Source: CAJCJE01 sp035948315
GTDB lineage: Bacteria; Actinomycetota; Actinomycetes; Mycobacteriales; Pseudonocardiaceae
DNA length: 64,000 nucleotides
Assembly: GCA_035948315.1 (NCBI GenBank)
Contig: DASZJG010000009.1
Location: forward strand, 1 to 64,000
Reading direction: 5' to 3'
The translations under genes and the position numbers were made by a program. The notes under the pieces are model-generated. The model did no database searches. It saw only the letters and a program-made list of their open reading frames with translations, and was not told the origin of the DNA. Shown here in pieces: positions 24,632 through 32,972 of the stretch (positions are counted from its first letter, which is position 1; each line of letters opens with the position of its first letter).

Positions 24632-26190
24632 CCGGGTTGAGTCGTCGCGGGTTCATCGGGCTGGTCGCGGGGGTCGGCGCGGCGGCGGGGGTCGGCGTGC
24701 CGCTGTTGTCCGGGATGGCGGGGAACGCGTCCACCGCCACGTTGCTGAGCAGCGGACTGCCGCTCCCCCGGCCGTTCACCGTCCCGCTGACCCTCCCGCC
24801 AGTGTTGCGGCCGACTCGGTCGGACGCGAGCGGTGACCACTACGAGATCACGCAACGCGCGGCCTCGGTGGAGATCATCCCGGGGACGCGGACGACGATC
24901 TGGGGCTACAACGGGATCTTCCCCGGGCCGACCATCGAGTCGACCAGTGGCCGCCCGGCGATCGTGCATCACACCAACGCGCTGCCGGTGCCGGTCGTCG
25001 TACACCTGCACGGCGGGCACACGCCGGAGGACAGCGACGGCTACCCGACCGATCTCATCCTCCCCGCGAACGGGATCGACCCGACCATGGCCGGCATGCC
25101 GGGTATGACGACGGATCCGCTCGCGCGGATCACCACCGGCGAGCGCACGTACACCTTTCCGTTGGCGCAGCGGGGCGCGACGCTGTGGTATCACGATCAT
25201 CGGATGGCGTTCACCGGCGCGAGCGTGTGGCGCGGGCTCGCCGGGTTCCACATCGTGCGGGACCCGCAAGAGAACGCGTTGCCGCTGCCGCGCGGCGCGC
25301 GCGAACTGCCGTTGCTGATCGCGGATCGCGCGTTCGGCGCGGACGGTTCGCTGCGTTATCCGAGCAAGGACCCGAGCTTGCGCATGCCGGGCGTCGACGA
25401 CCCGTACTCGTCGGGCGTGCTCGGCGACGTGATCCTGGTGAACGGGCGGCCGTGGCCGGTGGCGAACGTGGATCGCGCGCGGTATCGGTTGCGGCTGCTC
25501 AACGCGTCCAACGCACGGAGCTACCAGCTCACGCTCGATCCGGCGCCGCCCGGTGGCGGCGGGTTCACGCAGATCGGGTCGGACGGCGGGCTGCTCGCGG
25601 CGCCGATCACGCACGACGCGATCGAGATGGCGCCCGCCGAACGGTTCGACGTGATCGTGGACTTCGGGCGGTACGCGCCGGGCACCGAAGTGGTGCTGGC
25701 CAACGGTTTCGGCAGCGGGTCGACGGCCGTCGTGATGAAGTTCCGGGTCGGCTCGAACACCGAGGACGCGAGCCGCATCCCGGACACGTTGAGCACGGTC
25801 ACCGCGCTCGACCCGGCGCACGCCACCGTCACCCGCGACTTCCACTTCGGCTACGCGGGCGACAAATCGGGCTGGTACATCAACGGGCAGCCGTACTCGC
25901 CGACGAACATCGCGGCTACACCGAAACTCGGCACGACCGAGGTGTGGCGGCTGGTGTCCGACTTCGCCCACCCGATCCACCTGCACCTGGTGCACTTCCA
26001 GGTACTGTCCCGCGGCCTGTCCGGGCCGGGCGCCTACGACCACGGCTGGAAGGACGTCGTCGCCCTGCGGCCCGCCGAGGAGGCCAGGATCATCGCGAGG
26101 TTCGACGACTATCCGGGCCGGTTCGTGTTCCACTGCCACAATCTCGAACACGAGGACATGGCGATGATGGGCAATTTCCGCGTGGTCTAG
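24628..26190 (+). CDS. Tat-exported multicopper oxidase
   Basis: 520 residues, CueO/CotA/bilirubin-oxidase-like. The N-terminus has a twin-arginine signal (LSRRGFIGLVAG). The four copper-binding segments are intact: HLHGGH, WYHDH, HPIHLHLVHF and HCHNLEHEDMAMM, the last supplying the type 1 Cys, His and axial Met. So it oxidises cuprous ions, phenols or similar donors with O2 outside the membrane. It is translationally coupled to the small membrane protein and under likely control of the divergent MarR. The Met-rich copper loop of CueO is not present, so phenolic or pigment substrates are at least as likely as copper. Confidence 0.92.
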   Translation: MTGLSRRGFIGLVAGVGAAAGVGVPLLSGMAGNASTATLLSSGLPLPRPFTVPLTLPPVLRPTRSDASGDHYEITQRAASVEIIPGTRTTIWGYNGIFPGPTIESTSGRPAIVHHTNALPVPVVVHLHGGHTPEDSDGYPTDLILPANGIDPTMAGMPGMTTDPLARITTGERTYTFPLAQRGATLWYHDHRMAFTGASVWRGLAGFHIVRDPQENALPLPRGARELPLLIADRAFGADGSLRYPSKDPSLRMPGVDDPYSSGVLGDVILVNGRPWPVANVDRARYRLRLLNASNARSYQLTLDPAPPGGGGFTQIGSDGGLLAAPITHDAIEMAPAERFDVIVDFGRYAPGTEVVLANGFGSGSTAVVMKFRVGSNTEDASRIPDTLSTVTALDPAHATVTRDFHFGYAGDKSGWYINGQPYSPTNIAATPKLGTTEVWRLVSDFAHPIHLHLVHFQVLSRGLSGPGAYDHGWKDVVALRPAEEARIIARFDDYPGRFVFHCHNLEHEDMAMMGNFRVV

Positions 26191-26213
26191 GCGCTTGGCG
26201 TGGTCCGACGTCG

Positions 26214-27542
26214 TCAGCCAACGACGTGAATTCGTGCGGCCAACTGCGGTAGGCCGCGCATCGCGGCCTGGTTCTTCGCGTTCAGCAGCTCGGCCACGAG
26301 CCGGCGCGCGGTGTTGCGGGTGCGGACCTCGCCGGGCGCCATCCGCTCAGCCGCGAGCACGGTCCGATACGACAGCGACGGCTTGCCCCACCGTGCCCAG
26401 GCCATCGCCTGATCGACCAGCATTCGCGCGCGACGCTCGACCGTGGGAATCGCGGCGAGCGGCAGACTCTGCGCGTGTGCCAGCGCCGCACCAGCATCAC
26501 CCAGGATGAACGCCGCCGAGACACGGTGGCTCACGACGTTGGCGCTCAGCGCCCGATACTTCTCGTGGTCACCTTCGAGTTGCTGCGCCACCCGGGCCGC
26601 TTCGTCGAGCAGTTCGTGAGTGCGCTCGCGATCGCCCGCGCGCGCCGCCGCATACCCGGCCGAGCAGTACAGGACGCCGACCATGGCCAGGTGCTCGGCG
26701 TCAGGTCGGGGACCGGACTGGAGGTGCTGCGCGGCGGCGAGGGTCAGCGACTGCGCGCGATCGTGGTCGCCAGCTCGGCGCGCGACCGAGGCGATCAGCC
26801 GTTGCGCCTCGGCCAGTACCAGCGGATCGTCGGCGCCCCACGCGGCGCGCAGGGCGCGATCAGCGGACAACCATTCCAACCCGGACGCCTCCAGTTTGAT
26901 CAAGGCGCGGGTGGTCACGTTGTAGGTCTCGGCGAGTAGCCGCTGAGCAACCGGTTCATGCCGCTGCGCCTCGGCGGTCGCTTCGGCGGCAGCGAGCAGC
27001 GGGGGCAGCTGCTCGGCGAGCCGCATGTACCGGCACGACGTGAAGTCGCTGGCCGTGGCCGTCAACGCACGCCGAAGCCGCGCGGCGCCGACCGGCGCCG
27101 CGTCCGGGCCGGTGGTCAGCAGGGCATCGCCCAGGCGCGTCGCGAGAAGCTGAGTCGGGTCCTGGCCGCCAGCAGTGGCAGCATTGGCAGTGGTCCCGGG
27201 TAGCGCAGCGAGGCCGGCGGCCAGGATGAACGTGCGACGACGCAAGGGGTCGGCCTCCTCCCCGCTCGGGATATTCCGGCCCACCCTAGGCCCTGCCAGC
27301 TCTCCCGGCTGGTTAGGTCGTGCCGTGTCGGCCGACGCGAGCCCGAACACCTCCGGCGCGATGGCGAGCAGGTCAGCGACCTGGCGTAGCAGCGCGACAT
27401 CACGCAACGGCTGCTGGCCCGATTCCCAGCGGGACACCTGGCTCGCGGAGTAGCCACACCGGGCACCGAGTTCGGCCTGCGTCCAGCCGGCTTCCTGACG
27501 AGCGCGGCGAACCGCGCCGCCAAACGACCACGCGGTGGCCAT
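26214..27542 (-). CDS. XRE-family regulator with TPR-like sensor domain
   Basis: 442 residues. N-terminal HTH RRARQEAGWTQAELGARCGYSASQVSRWESG, then a linker and a short hydrophobic, Tat-like segment (RRRTFILAAGLAALPGTTANAATA, in a cytoplasmic regulator probably not a real signal), then about 300 residues of helical repeats as in TPR/SARP-sensor proteins (for example LAMVGVLYCSAGYAAARAGDRERTHELLDEA). This design is common in actinomycetes next to small peptides, kinases or signalling genes. ATG 27542 follows a GGAGG site. It is divergent from the Cys-tail protein and kinase genes. Confidence 0.85.
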   Translation of the reverse strand: MATAWSFGGAVRRARQEAGWTQAELGARCGYSASQVSRWESGQQPLRDVALLRQVADLLAIAPEVFGLASADTARPNQPGELAGPRVGRNIPSGEEADPLRRRTFILAAGLAALPGTTANAATAGGQDPTQLLATRLGDALLTTGPDAAPVGAARLRRALTATASDFTSCRYMRLAEQLPPLLAAAEATAEAQRHEPVAQRLLAETYNVTTRALIKLEASGLEWLSADRALRAAWGADDPLVLAEAQRLIASVARRAGDHDRAQSLTLAAAQHLQSGPRPDAEHLAMVGVLYCSAGYAAARAGDRERTHELLDEAARVAQQLEGDHEKYRALSANVVSHRVSAAFILGDAGAALAHAQSLPLAAIPTVERRARMLVDQAMAWARWGKPSLSYRTVLAAERMAPGEVRTRNTARRLVAELLNAKNQAAMRGLPQLAARIHVVG

Positions 27543-27728
27543 GACGTCCTCCAGCTTGGGTGCGCTGGCACAAGCCTTCCCACCGTAGCCGCATTCCGGT
27601 GATGTCAACCCGATGTGCAAGTTCTGCACACCATGTGCGGCACCCGCGAACGGCGCGTACCGGCCAGCGAGATGACGCTTTCCTGAGTGGGCGCCACCTT
27701 TACCCCACACCGGAAGGGAAAACCCAAC

Positions 27729-28196
27729 ATGACCGCGGTAGCCGAACGCACTGTTGGCAGCTCGCTCATCACACCGGCCCTGTTCGACCGGCTCGCCCGC
27801 CGAATCGCCAAGGACGCCAACCTGCCCACCGAACTCGCCGACAGGATCCTGGATCAGGCATTGGCGTTCCTCGGCGCCTGCGCCCGCGACCACGACGAGC
27901 TGCTGGCACCGACCGAACTCGTGGACATCGGCTGGCACACGTTCGTCCTCTACACCCACGACTACGCCGAGTTCTGCCGCCAGATCGCGGGCCGGTTCAT
28001 CCACCACACACCCACCGACGAGAACGACCCCACCGCCTCCGGCGCGGCAGCCCGCGCGACGGTGGCCCGCACCGCGACCGCGATCGAGGCCGCCGGGTTC
28101 ATCGTCGACCGCGAACTGTGGCAGTTCGGGGCGGTCGCGGCCTGCACCGGCTGCCACAACGGCTGCCACGACGACCCGCCGCCCGCGCACCAGTAA
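27729..28196 (+). CDS. GRDP-like helical protein with Cys-rich C-terminal tail
   Basis: 155 residues. Residues about 15-125 (LFDRLARRIAKDANLPTELADRILDQ ... LVDIGWHTFVLYTHDYAEFC) resemble the helical domain found in 'glycine-rich domain-containing' proteins. The last 20 residues form an abrupt tail, CTGCHNGCHDDPPPAHQ, with three Cys and two His in a CxxCxxxC-like arrangement, suggesting metal binding or modification. No function is known to me. ATG 27729 has a GGAAGGG site. The kinase gene follows after 23 bases, and the XRE regulator is divergent, which points to one regulated unit. Confidence 0.78.
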   Translation: MTAVAERTVGSSLITPALFDRLARRIAKDANLPTELADRILDQALAFLGACARDHDELLAPTELVDIGWHTFVLYTHDYAEFCRQIAGRFIHHTPTDENDPTASGAAARATVARTATAIEAAGFIVDRELWQFGAVAACTGCHNGCHDDPPPAHQ

Positions 28197-28219
28197 CCCA
28201 ATTGCGAGAGGATGCCCGC

Positions 28220-29143
28220 GTGACCCGCCGCACCTGGGACGAGTTGCCATCAGCCGTCCGTGCCGCGATCGAACAGCAGACCGGACCAGTCCTCGCCGCC
28301 TACGTCCCGAACGCCGGCCGTAACTCGGACTTTTCCGCGACGCTGCGGGTGCAGGGTGATGTGTTGTTCTGCAAGGGCATCAGCGGCGCCGAGGGCACGC
28401 GCGGTCAGATGCACCGCCACGAGCGGGACATCAACCGCTTCTTGCCCTCGGCCGTCGCTCCCCGGCTGCGGTGGTCTACCCAGACGGCCGGGTGGCTGCT
28501 GCTCGGCTTCGACCAGGTGCCCGGTCGGCACGCCGATCTCTCACTCGACTCACCCGATCTGCCGCTGGTCGCCCACACGGTGACGACCATGGCGCGGGAA
28601 CTGGCGCACAGTTCGGCTAACTCTCCGCTGCTCGCCGAGCAGTGGGCTCGCTTGGCCGCGTGGCGTCGCCTGGCCGCCCACCCCGCCGACCTCGACGAGT
28701 GGGCGCGTACTCGGGTCGACGTGCTGATTGAGTGGGAACGGCTCGCGATCGACCTGGTCAACGGGGACAGCCTCGTGCACACCGACCTGCACAGCCTGAA
28801 CATCGTCGTCGGCGACGGCCGAGCCCGTGTCGTCGACTGGGCATGGTCGCGGCTCGGTAACCCGGCGGTCGATGTCGCGTTCCTGGTCAACCGGCTGATC
28901 GCCGCCGGACACACCCCGAACGCTGCGGAACGATGGGCCGACACGATCCCGGTCTGGCGTGCGACGCCGGAGAACACGCGTACCGCGTTCTCGGTGGCGA
29001 TCCTCGGGATATGGGAGCACGTACAGCGTAGGAACGGCCCGCCGCCGGGGGCCGACCTGACGGCCGCCGCGCGCCGCTGGGCCCAACATCGGCTCGACTC
29101 CGGAATCAGTCAGACCGAGGTGGTACATCCCAGCGCCCGGTAG
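28220..29143 (+). CDS. APH-fold phosphotransferase (aminoglycoside/choline-kinase-like)
   Basis: 307 residues. The catalytic loop is HTDLHSLNI (Asp and Asn of HxDxxxxN), and the metal-binding Asp follows in RVVDWAWSRLGNP. The N-lobe is short, with VLFCKGISG as a possible ATP-lysine strand. Targets could be a small molecule or the neighbouring protein. GTG 28220 follows AGAGG. Cotranscribed with the Cys-tail protein. Confidence 0.85.
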   Translation: MTRRTWDELPSAVRAAIEQQTGPVLAAYVPNAGRNSDFSATLRVQGDVLFCKGISGAEGTRGQMHRHERDINRFLPSAVAPRLRWSTQTAGWLLLGFDQVPGRHADLSLDSPDLPLVAHTVTTMARELAHSSANSPLLAEQWARLAAWRRLAAHPADLDEWARTRVDVLIEWERLAIDLVNGDSLVHTDLHSLNIVVGDGRARVVDWAWSRLGNPAVDVAFLVNRLIAAGHTPNAAERWADTIPVWRATPENTRTAFSVAILGIWEHVQRRNGPPPGADLTAAARRWAQHRLDSGISQTEVVHPSAR

Positions 29144-29161
29144 GTCGTCGCGCCGGTCAGC

Positions 29162-29357
29162 GGATCTCGGTGACCGCTGGCACATCAAGACCGATGGCGT
29201 GACGGTCGTGGACGAGTCCCGCCCCGGGCTACATGGCGCGCTCCGGTGACACCCTCTCCGGCATCGCCGCAAGCACGGGACGAGCTGGCAGGCCCTCGCC
29301 GCGCTCAACCACCTGGCTAACCCCAATCTGATTCGGCCCGGCGCCATGCGACTAGGC
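29162..29357 (+). pseudogene. Frameshifted LysM-domain fragment (lysin-like remnant)
   Basis: Reading + strand, DRWHIKTDGVTVVDESRPG leads into YMARSGDTLSGIAA in a second frame, and HGTSWQALAALNHLANPNLI in a third continues the same LysM domain to RPGAMRL. Two frame changes in about 130 bases and no start show it is the decayed 3' end of a cell-wall-binding protein, probably a lysin- or muramidase-like gene. The last bases run into the convergent TetR gene. Confidence 0.7.
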
Positions 29358-30041
29358 GGGTCCGTCGAGGCGGGCGAGCCGGTCCATCGCGGTGAACAGC
29401 GAGGACTCGACCCGCTCGCGCTCGTCGCCCGCGCCGACCAGCAGCGCGATGGTCAGCGGCGCCAGCACCTCGCCGAGGCCCTTGCCCTCGGTGCCGAAGA
29501 AGCCTGCCATCTCCAGCAGGACGTAGCCGTGGATGGCGCTCCAGATCTGCGCGGCGAAGGCGACCACGTCCGGTACGTCGACCCGGCCGTCGTCGGCGGC
29601 GCGCTGCGCCAGTTCGGCCAGGATGCCGAAGGCGGTCGTGCCCTCGGGCAGCGCGCTGGGCGAGTCGCCGACGGTGAGGTCGCGGAAGTTCTGCTGGTTG
29701 TTCTTGGGCTCGGAGACGCCGAACATCATCCGGTACAGGTGCGGGTTGTCCAGGCCGAAGCGCCGGTAGGCGACGCCCTGGGCGAACAGGTCTGCGATGG
29801 CGTCGTCGGTGTGCCCGACCTGGTCCAACGCGGCGGCGAAGCGCAGCAGGCCCTCCTGGATCAGCGCGGTGCGCAGATCGATCATGCTGCCGAAGTGGGT
29901 GTAGACCGTCATCGTCGAGCTGCCCACCTCGGCGGCGATCTTGCGGACCTGCAACGCCTCCGGTCCCTCGGTGTCGAGCAGCCGCATGGCCGCTTCCAGG
30001 ACGCGGGTTCGGGTGTCGGGTTTGGCAGCCATGGTTGCCAT
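29352..30041 (-). CDS. TetR-family regulator of the carotenoid oxygenase gene
   Basis: 229 residues (or 226 from the second ATG). HTH: LQVRKIAAEVGSSTMTVYTHFGSMIDL. The C-terminal domain contains YRMMFGVSEP and IWSAIHGYVLLEMAGFF, as in the TetR_C_33/WHG-type group. It is divergent from the carotenoid oxygenase gene, and two copies of the palindrome ATAAC-N3-GTTAT lie between the starts, so it almost certainly represses that gene and itself. Confidence 0.9.
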   Translation of the reverse strand: MATMAAKPDTRTRVLEAAMRLLDTEGPEALQVRKIAAEVGSSTMTVYTHFGSMIDLRTALIQEGLLRFAAALDQVGHTDDAIADLFAQGVAYRRFGLDNPHLYRMMFGVSEPKNNQQNFRDLTVGDSPSALPEGTTAFGILAELAQRAADDGRVDVPDVVAFAAQIWSAIHGYVLLEMAGFFGTEGKGLGEVLAPLTIALLVGAGDERERVESSLFTAMDRLARLDGPA

Positions 30042-30047
30042 CGTGCC

Positions 30048-30082
30048 ATAACGCTGTTATACATGACGCATAACAACGTTAT
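30048..30082. promoter_or_regulatory. Two TetR operators, ATAAC-N3-GTTAT, 22 bp apart
   Basis: ATAACGCTGTTAT (30048-30060) and ATAACAACGTTAT (30070-30082) are the same palindrome with different centres. The start-to-start distance of 22 bp is two helical turns, which allows two dimers to bind on one face. They fill the short gap between the divergent tetR and oxygenase genes. Confidence 0.75.
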
Positions 30083-30101
30083 TCCTCCGAGGGGGATCAC
30101 C

Positions 30102-31559
30102 ATGGGCAACCCGTACCTCCAGGGCAACTACGCCCCGCTCGACCACGAGTACACGGTCACCGAACTGGAGGTGACCGGGCGGATCCCGGAGCACCTCGAC
30201 GGCCGGTACCTGCGCAACGGGCCGAACCCGGTCGAGGAGATCGACCCGGTCGCCTACCACTGGTTCACCGGCGACGGCATGGTGCACGGCGTGCGCATCC
30301 GCGACGGGAAGGCCGAGTGGTACCGCAACCGCTGGGTGCGTTCGGCGGGCGTCAGCAAGGCAATGGGCGAGAAGCCCGTGCCGCGCAAGCGTTCCGCGGG
30401 CTGGGCGGACACCGGCCCGAACACCAACATCATCGGCCACGCCGGCCGGACGCTGGCACTGGTCGAGGCCGGCATCGTCAACTACGAGCTGACCGAGGAA
30501 CTCGACACCGTCGGCCAGTGCGACTTCGACGGCACCATCAGCGGCGGCTACACCGCGCACCCCAAGCGTGATCCGCGCACCGGCGACCTGCACGCGGTGT
30601 CCTACTTCTGGGGTCGCGGCAAACGTGTGCAGTACTCGGTGATCGGCCCGGACGGGCGCGCGAAGCGCACCGTCGACATCGATGTCACCGGCAGCCCGAT
30701 GATGCACGACTTCTCGCTCACCGAGAAGCACGTGATCTTCTACGACCTTCCGGTCACCTTCGATGTCGATCAGGTGGTGCGCGGCAACATCCCGGCTCCG
30801 CTGCGCGCGCCGGCGAAGTTGGTGCTGAGTGGACTGATGGGCAAGGTGAAGGCGCCGGAGCCGCTGGCCCTGCGAGCGGGCGCCCAGGCGCGCGGCAACG
30901 GGCCGATGCCCTACCGGTGGAATCCGAAGTATCCGGCCAGGATCGGCGTGATGCCGCGCAACGGCGGCAATGCCGACGTGCGCTGGTTCGACATCGATCC
31001 CTGCTACGTCTACCACCCGCTCAACGCCTACGACGACGGCGATCAGATCGTGCTCGACGTGGTGCGCCACGATCGCACGTTCGACCTGGACAGCAACGGC
31101 CCGTTCGAATCGGCGATCACGCTGGACCGCTGGCGGGTGGATCTGGGTGCCGGCAAGGTGCTCACCGATCGGCTCGACGACCGGCCGCAGGAGTTTCCCC
31201 GGGTGGACGAGCGGCTCGTCGGTCTGCGGCACCGCTACGGCTACGCGGTGGAGGCCCGCGGCAAGGCGGATCGGCCGGGCACGACCGAAGCAATCGTGAA
31301 GCATGATCTGGTCACCGGCCAGACCACTCGTCGTTCGTTCGGCCCGAATTCCTCCCCCGGTGAGGTGGTTTTCGTACCGAACGGGCCGGATGCGGCCGAG
31401 GACGACGGCGTGCTGATGGGCTTCGTCTACCACCCCGAGACGCAGCGCAGCGATCTCACCCTGCTGGACGCGGGCACGCTGGAAACAGTTGCCGCGATCC
31501 ATGTGCCGAACCGAATTCCGAATGGTTTTCACGGAAATTGGGTACCAATCGGCCAATAG
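30102..31559 (+). CDS. Carotenoid cleavage oxygenase family protein
   Basis: 485 residues, non-heme iron dioxygenase of the CCO/RPE65 beta-propeller family. The four iron-binding His are visible at H153 (GGYTAHPKRDP), H202 (SPMMHDFSLTEKH), H305 (YHPLNAYDDGD) and H477 (NGFHGNW). It cleaves a conjugated double bond of a carotenoid, apocarotenoid or stilbene/lignin-type substrate. ATG 30102 is chosen because CGAGGGGG lies eight bases before it; an upstream ATG at 30063 would fall in the operator. No carotenoid biosynthesis gene is nearby, so it may act on an external compound. Confidence 0.92.
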   Translation: MGNPYLQGNYAPLDHEYTVTELEVTGRIPEHLDGRYLRNGPNPVEEIDPVAYHWFTGDGMVHGVRIRDGKAEWYRNRWVRSAGVSKAMGEKPVPRKRSAGWADTGPNTNIIGHAGRTLALVEAGIVNYELTEELDTVGQCDFDGTISGGYTAHPKRDPRTGDLHAVSYFWGRGKRVQYSVIGPDGRAKRTVDIDVTGSPMMHDFSLTEKHVIFYDLPVTFDVDQVVRGNIPAPLRAPAKLVLSGLMGKVKAPEPLALRAGAQARGNGPMPYRWNPKYPARIGVMPRNGGNADVRWFDIDPCYVYHPLNAYDDGDQIVLDVVRHDRTFDLDSNGPFESAITLDRWRVDLGAGKVLTDRLDDRPQEFPRVDERLVGLRHRYGYAVEARGKADRPGTTEAIVKHDLVTGQTTRRSFGPNSSPGEVVFVPNGPDAAEDDGVLMGFVYHPETQRSDLTLLDAGTLETVAAIHVPNRIPNGFHGNWVPIGQ

Positions 31560-31739
31560 GCCACTCCACAATGGATCGACTCAAGTTCAGTCACGCCATC
31601 CGCGACCCTGCGCGATCGGCCGGGCGCACACCGCAGCCAGCGGTGGCTCACTCGCCCGTCCGGTCGCGCAACTCGGCCCGGAAGTCGGCACGGACCCGCT
31701 ACCCTTCGTGGGAACGCGTGCCGACGAGCGAGGTGGCGA

Positions 31740-32255
31740 GTGCGGGAACGGGAACTGCGCAGGCGATGCCGCCGTCTGCTCAACGAGCTGGACATCCGTC
31801 CACCGTTGGATGTGACCGAACTGTGCCGCAAACTCGGCGAACAGCGCGGCAAGCCGATTCGGCTGGTGGAACACCCCATACCGGTACCCGGCCCGTTCGG
31901 CGTCTGGATCGCCACCGAGTCCGCCGACTACATCCTCTACCAGCAGCACACCAGCAGGTCCCACCAGGACCACATCGTGCTGCACGAGATCGGCCACATG
32001 ATCGCCGGACATCGTGGTGAGGAACAGGAAAACGAGCTGATCGAGGGCCTGCTGCCCGGTGCGGAGCCCTCCGCCGTGCGCAGGGCGCTGTCCCGCACGT
32101 CCTACGACAACGAGCACGAGCTGGAAGCCGAGACCGTCGCCACGATCATTCTGGAATGGGCGTCCGTGCTGGACCGCGTGGTCGGCCGGGCCTCATCGGA
32201 CGCGACGGCGGCCAAGATGGGCACCGCGCTCGGCGACCGCCTCGGCTGGCTCTGA
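31740..32255 (+). CDS. ImmA/IrrE-family metallopeptidase-like protein
   Basis: 171 residues with the zinc motif HEIGH (IVLHEIGHMIAGHRG) and a downstream Glu/Asp-containing helix ELEAETVATIILEW, as in IrrE/ImmA proteases that cleave XRE repressors. In actinomycetes this family is often beside an XRE gene; here the neighbours are an oxygenase gene and a TetR gene, so its partner is not evident. GTG 31740 follows a GAGGTGG site. Alternative: inactive signalling domain, since such proteins often bind rather than cut. Confidence 0.75.
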   Translation: MRERELRRRCRRLLNELDIRPPLDVTELCRKLGEQRGKPIRLVEHPIPVPGPFGVWIATESADYILYQQHTSRSHQDHIVLHEIGHMIAGHRGEEQENELIEGLLPGAEPSAVRRALSRTSYDNEHELEAETVATIILEWASVLDRVVGRASSDATAAKMGTALGDRLGWL

Positions 32256-32273
32256 CTCGTAGTCCACAAAGGA

Positions 32274-32900
32274 CTATTGGTGCGCGGTGCGCACGAACTG
32301 GTTCACCGCGGTCTCGATGATGTCCTCCTTGGTCGCGTCCACCTCGCCGGTCAGCCAGGTGGCGAGCACCTCGGCGAGGCCACCGGTGAACAACAGCGCG
32401 TTGATCCGGTCGCGCGGCGCCGGCAGCGCGTCGGTGCCGAACACCTCGTGCGACTTGGCCACGATCAGGTCGGCGAACTCGCCGAGGATCTGGTGCCGGC
32501 GTCGGCGCAGCAGCGCGGTCGCGCCCGCCTCGACGATGGCCACCCGGCCGACGCGCGGGTCGTCGGTGAGCATCTCCACGAACACCGTGATGGCCGCGCG
32601 CGCGGCCGCCGCCGGTTCGGGCGGCGCCTCGTCCAGCGCGGCGACGACCACGCCCCGGATCCGGTCGGCCAGTTCCTCGGACACCGCCATGAGCAGTTCG
32701 TCGCGGCTGGCGAAGCTCTCGTAGAAGTAGCGCTCGGTCAGTTTGGCGCGCGCGCAGATCGCGGTCATCGTGGCCTGTTCCCAGCCGACGGTGCCGAGCA
32801 GGTCGAACGCGGCGGCCAGCAGGTCGGCGCGGCGCCGCGCGGTGCGGTCGGTCGCGCTGACACCCCGGTAGGGGCGAGTAGGTGAACCCACGACCGACAT
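32274..32900 (-). CDS. TetR-family regulator of the P450 gene
   Basis: 208 residues. The HTH ATMTAICARAKLTERYFYESFASRDEL is clear. The C-terminal domain carries DDPRVGRVAIVEAGATALLRRRRH, common in TetR proteins beside P450 genes. It is divergent from the cytochrome P450 gene with two GACAG/CTGTC-type sites between them. Confidence 0.9.
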   Translation of the reverse strand: MSVVGSPTRPYRGVSATDRTARRRADLLAAAFDLLGTVGWEQATMTAICARAKLTERYFYESFASRDELLMAVSEELADRIRGVVVAALDEAPPEPAAAARAAITVFVEMLTDDPRVGRVAIVEAGATALLRRRRHQILGEFADLIVAKSHEVFGTDALPAPRDRINALLFTGGLAEVLATWLTGEVDATKEDIIETAVNQFVRTAHQ

Positions 32901-32902
32901 CT

Positions 32903-32958
32903 TGACAGAACGGCCTGTCGGATTACCGTAGAACGGAAGTTGACAGGACGCCATGTCA
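32903..32958. promoter_or_regulatory. Two candidate TetR operators (TGACAG ... CTGTC / TGTCA)
   Basis: Site 1 has GACAG (32904-32908) and CTGTC (32915-32919) with a 6-base spacer. Site 2 has TGACA (32941-32945) and TGTCA (32954-32958). The centres are 38 bp apart. Site 1 lies just before the tetR start and site 2 just before the P450 ribosome site, so each gene has its own site. Confidence 0.6.
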
Positions 32959-32972
32959 GTTTGGAGGCTGTC

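Noticed and set aside
24388..26151. Minus-strand frame across the multicopper oxidase gene
   Set aside because: Shadow frame: low-complexity Arg/Val/Glu composition and no domains, while the + frame has all four copper sites.
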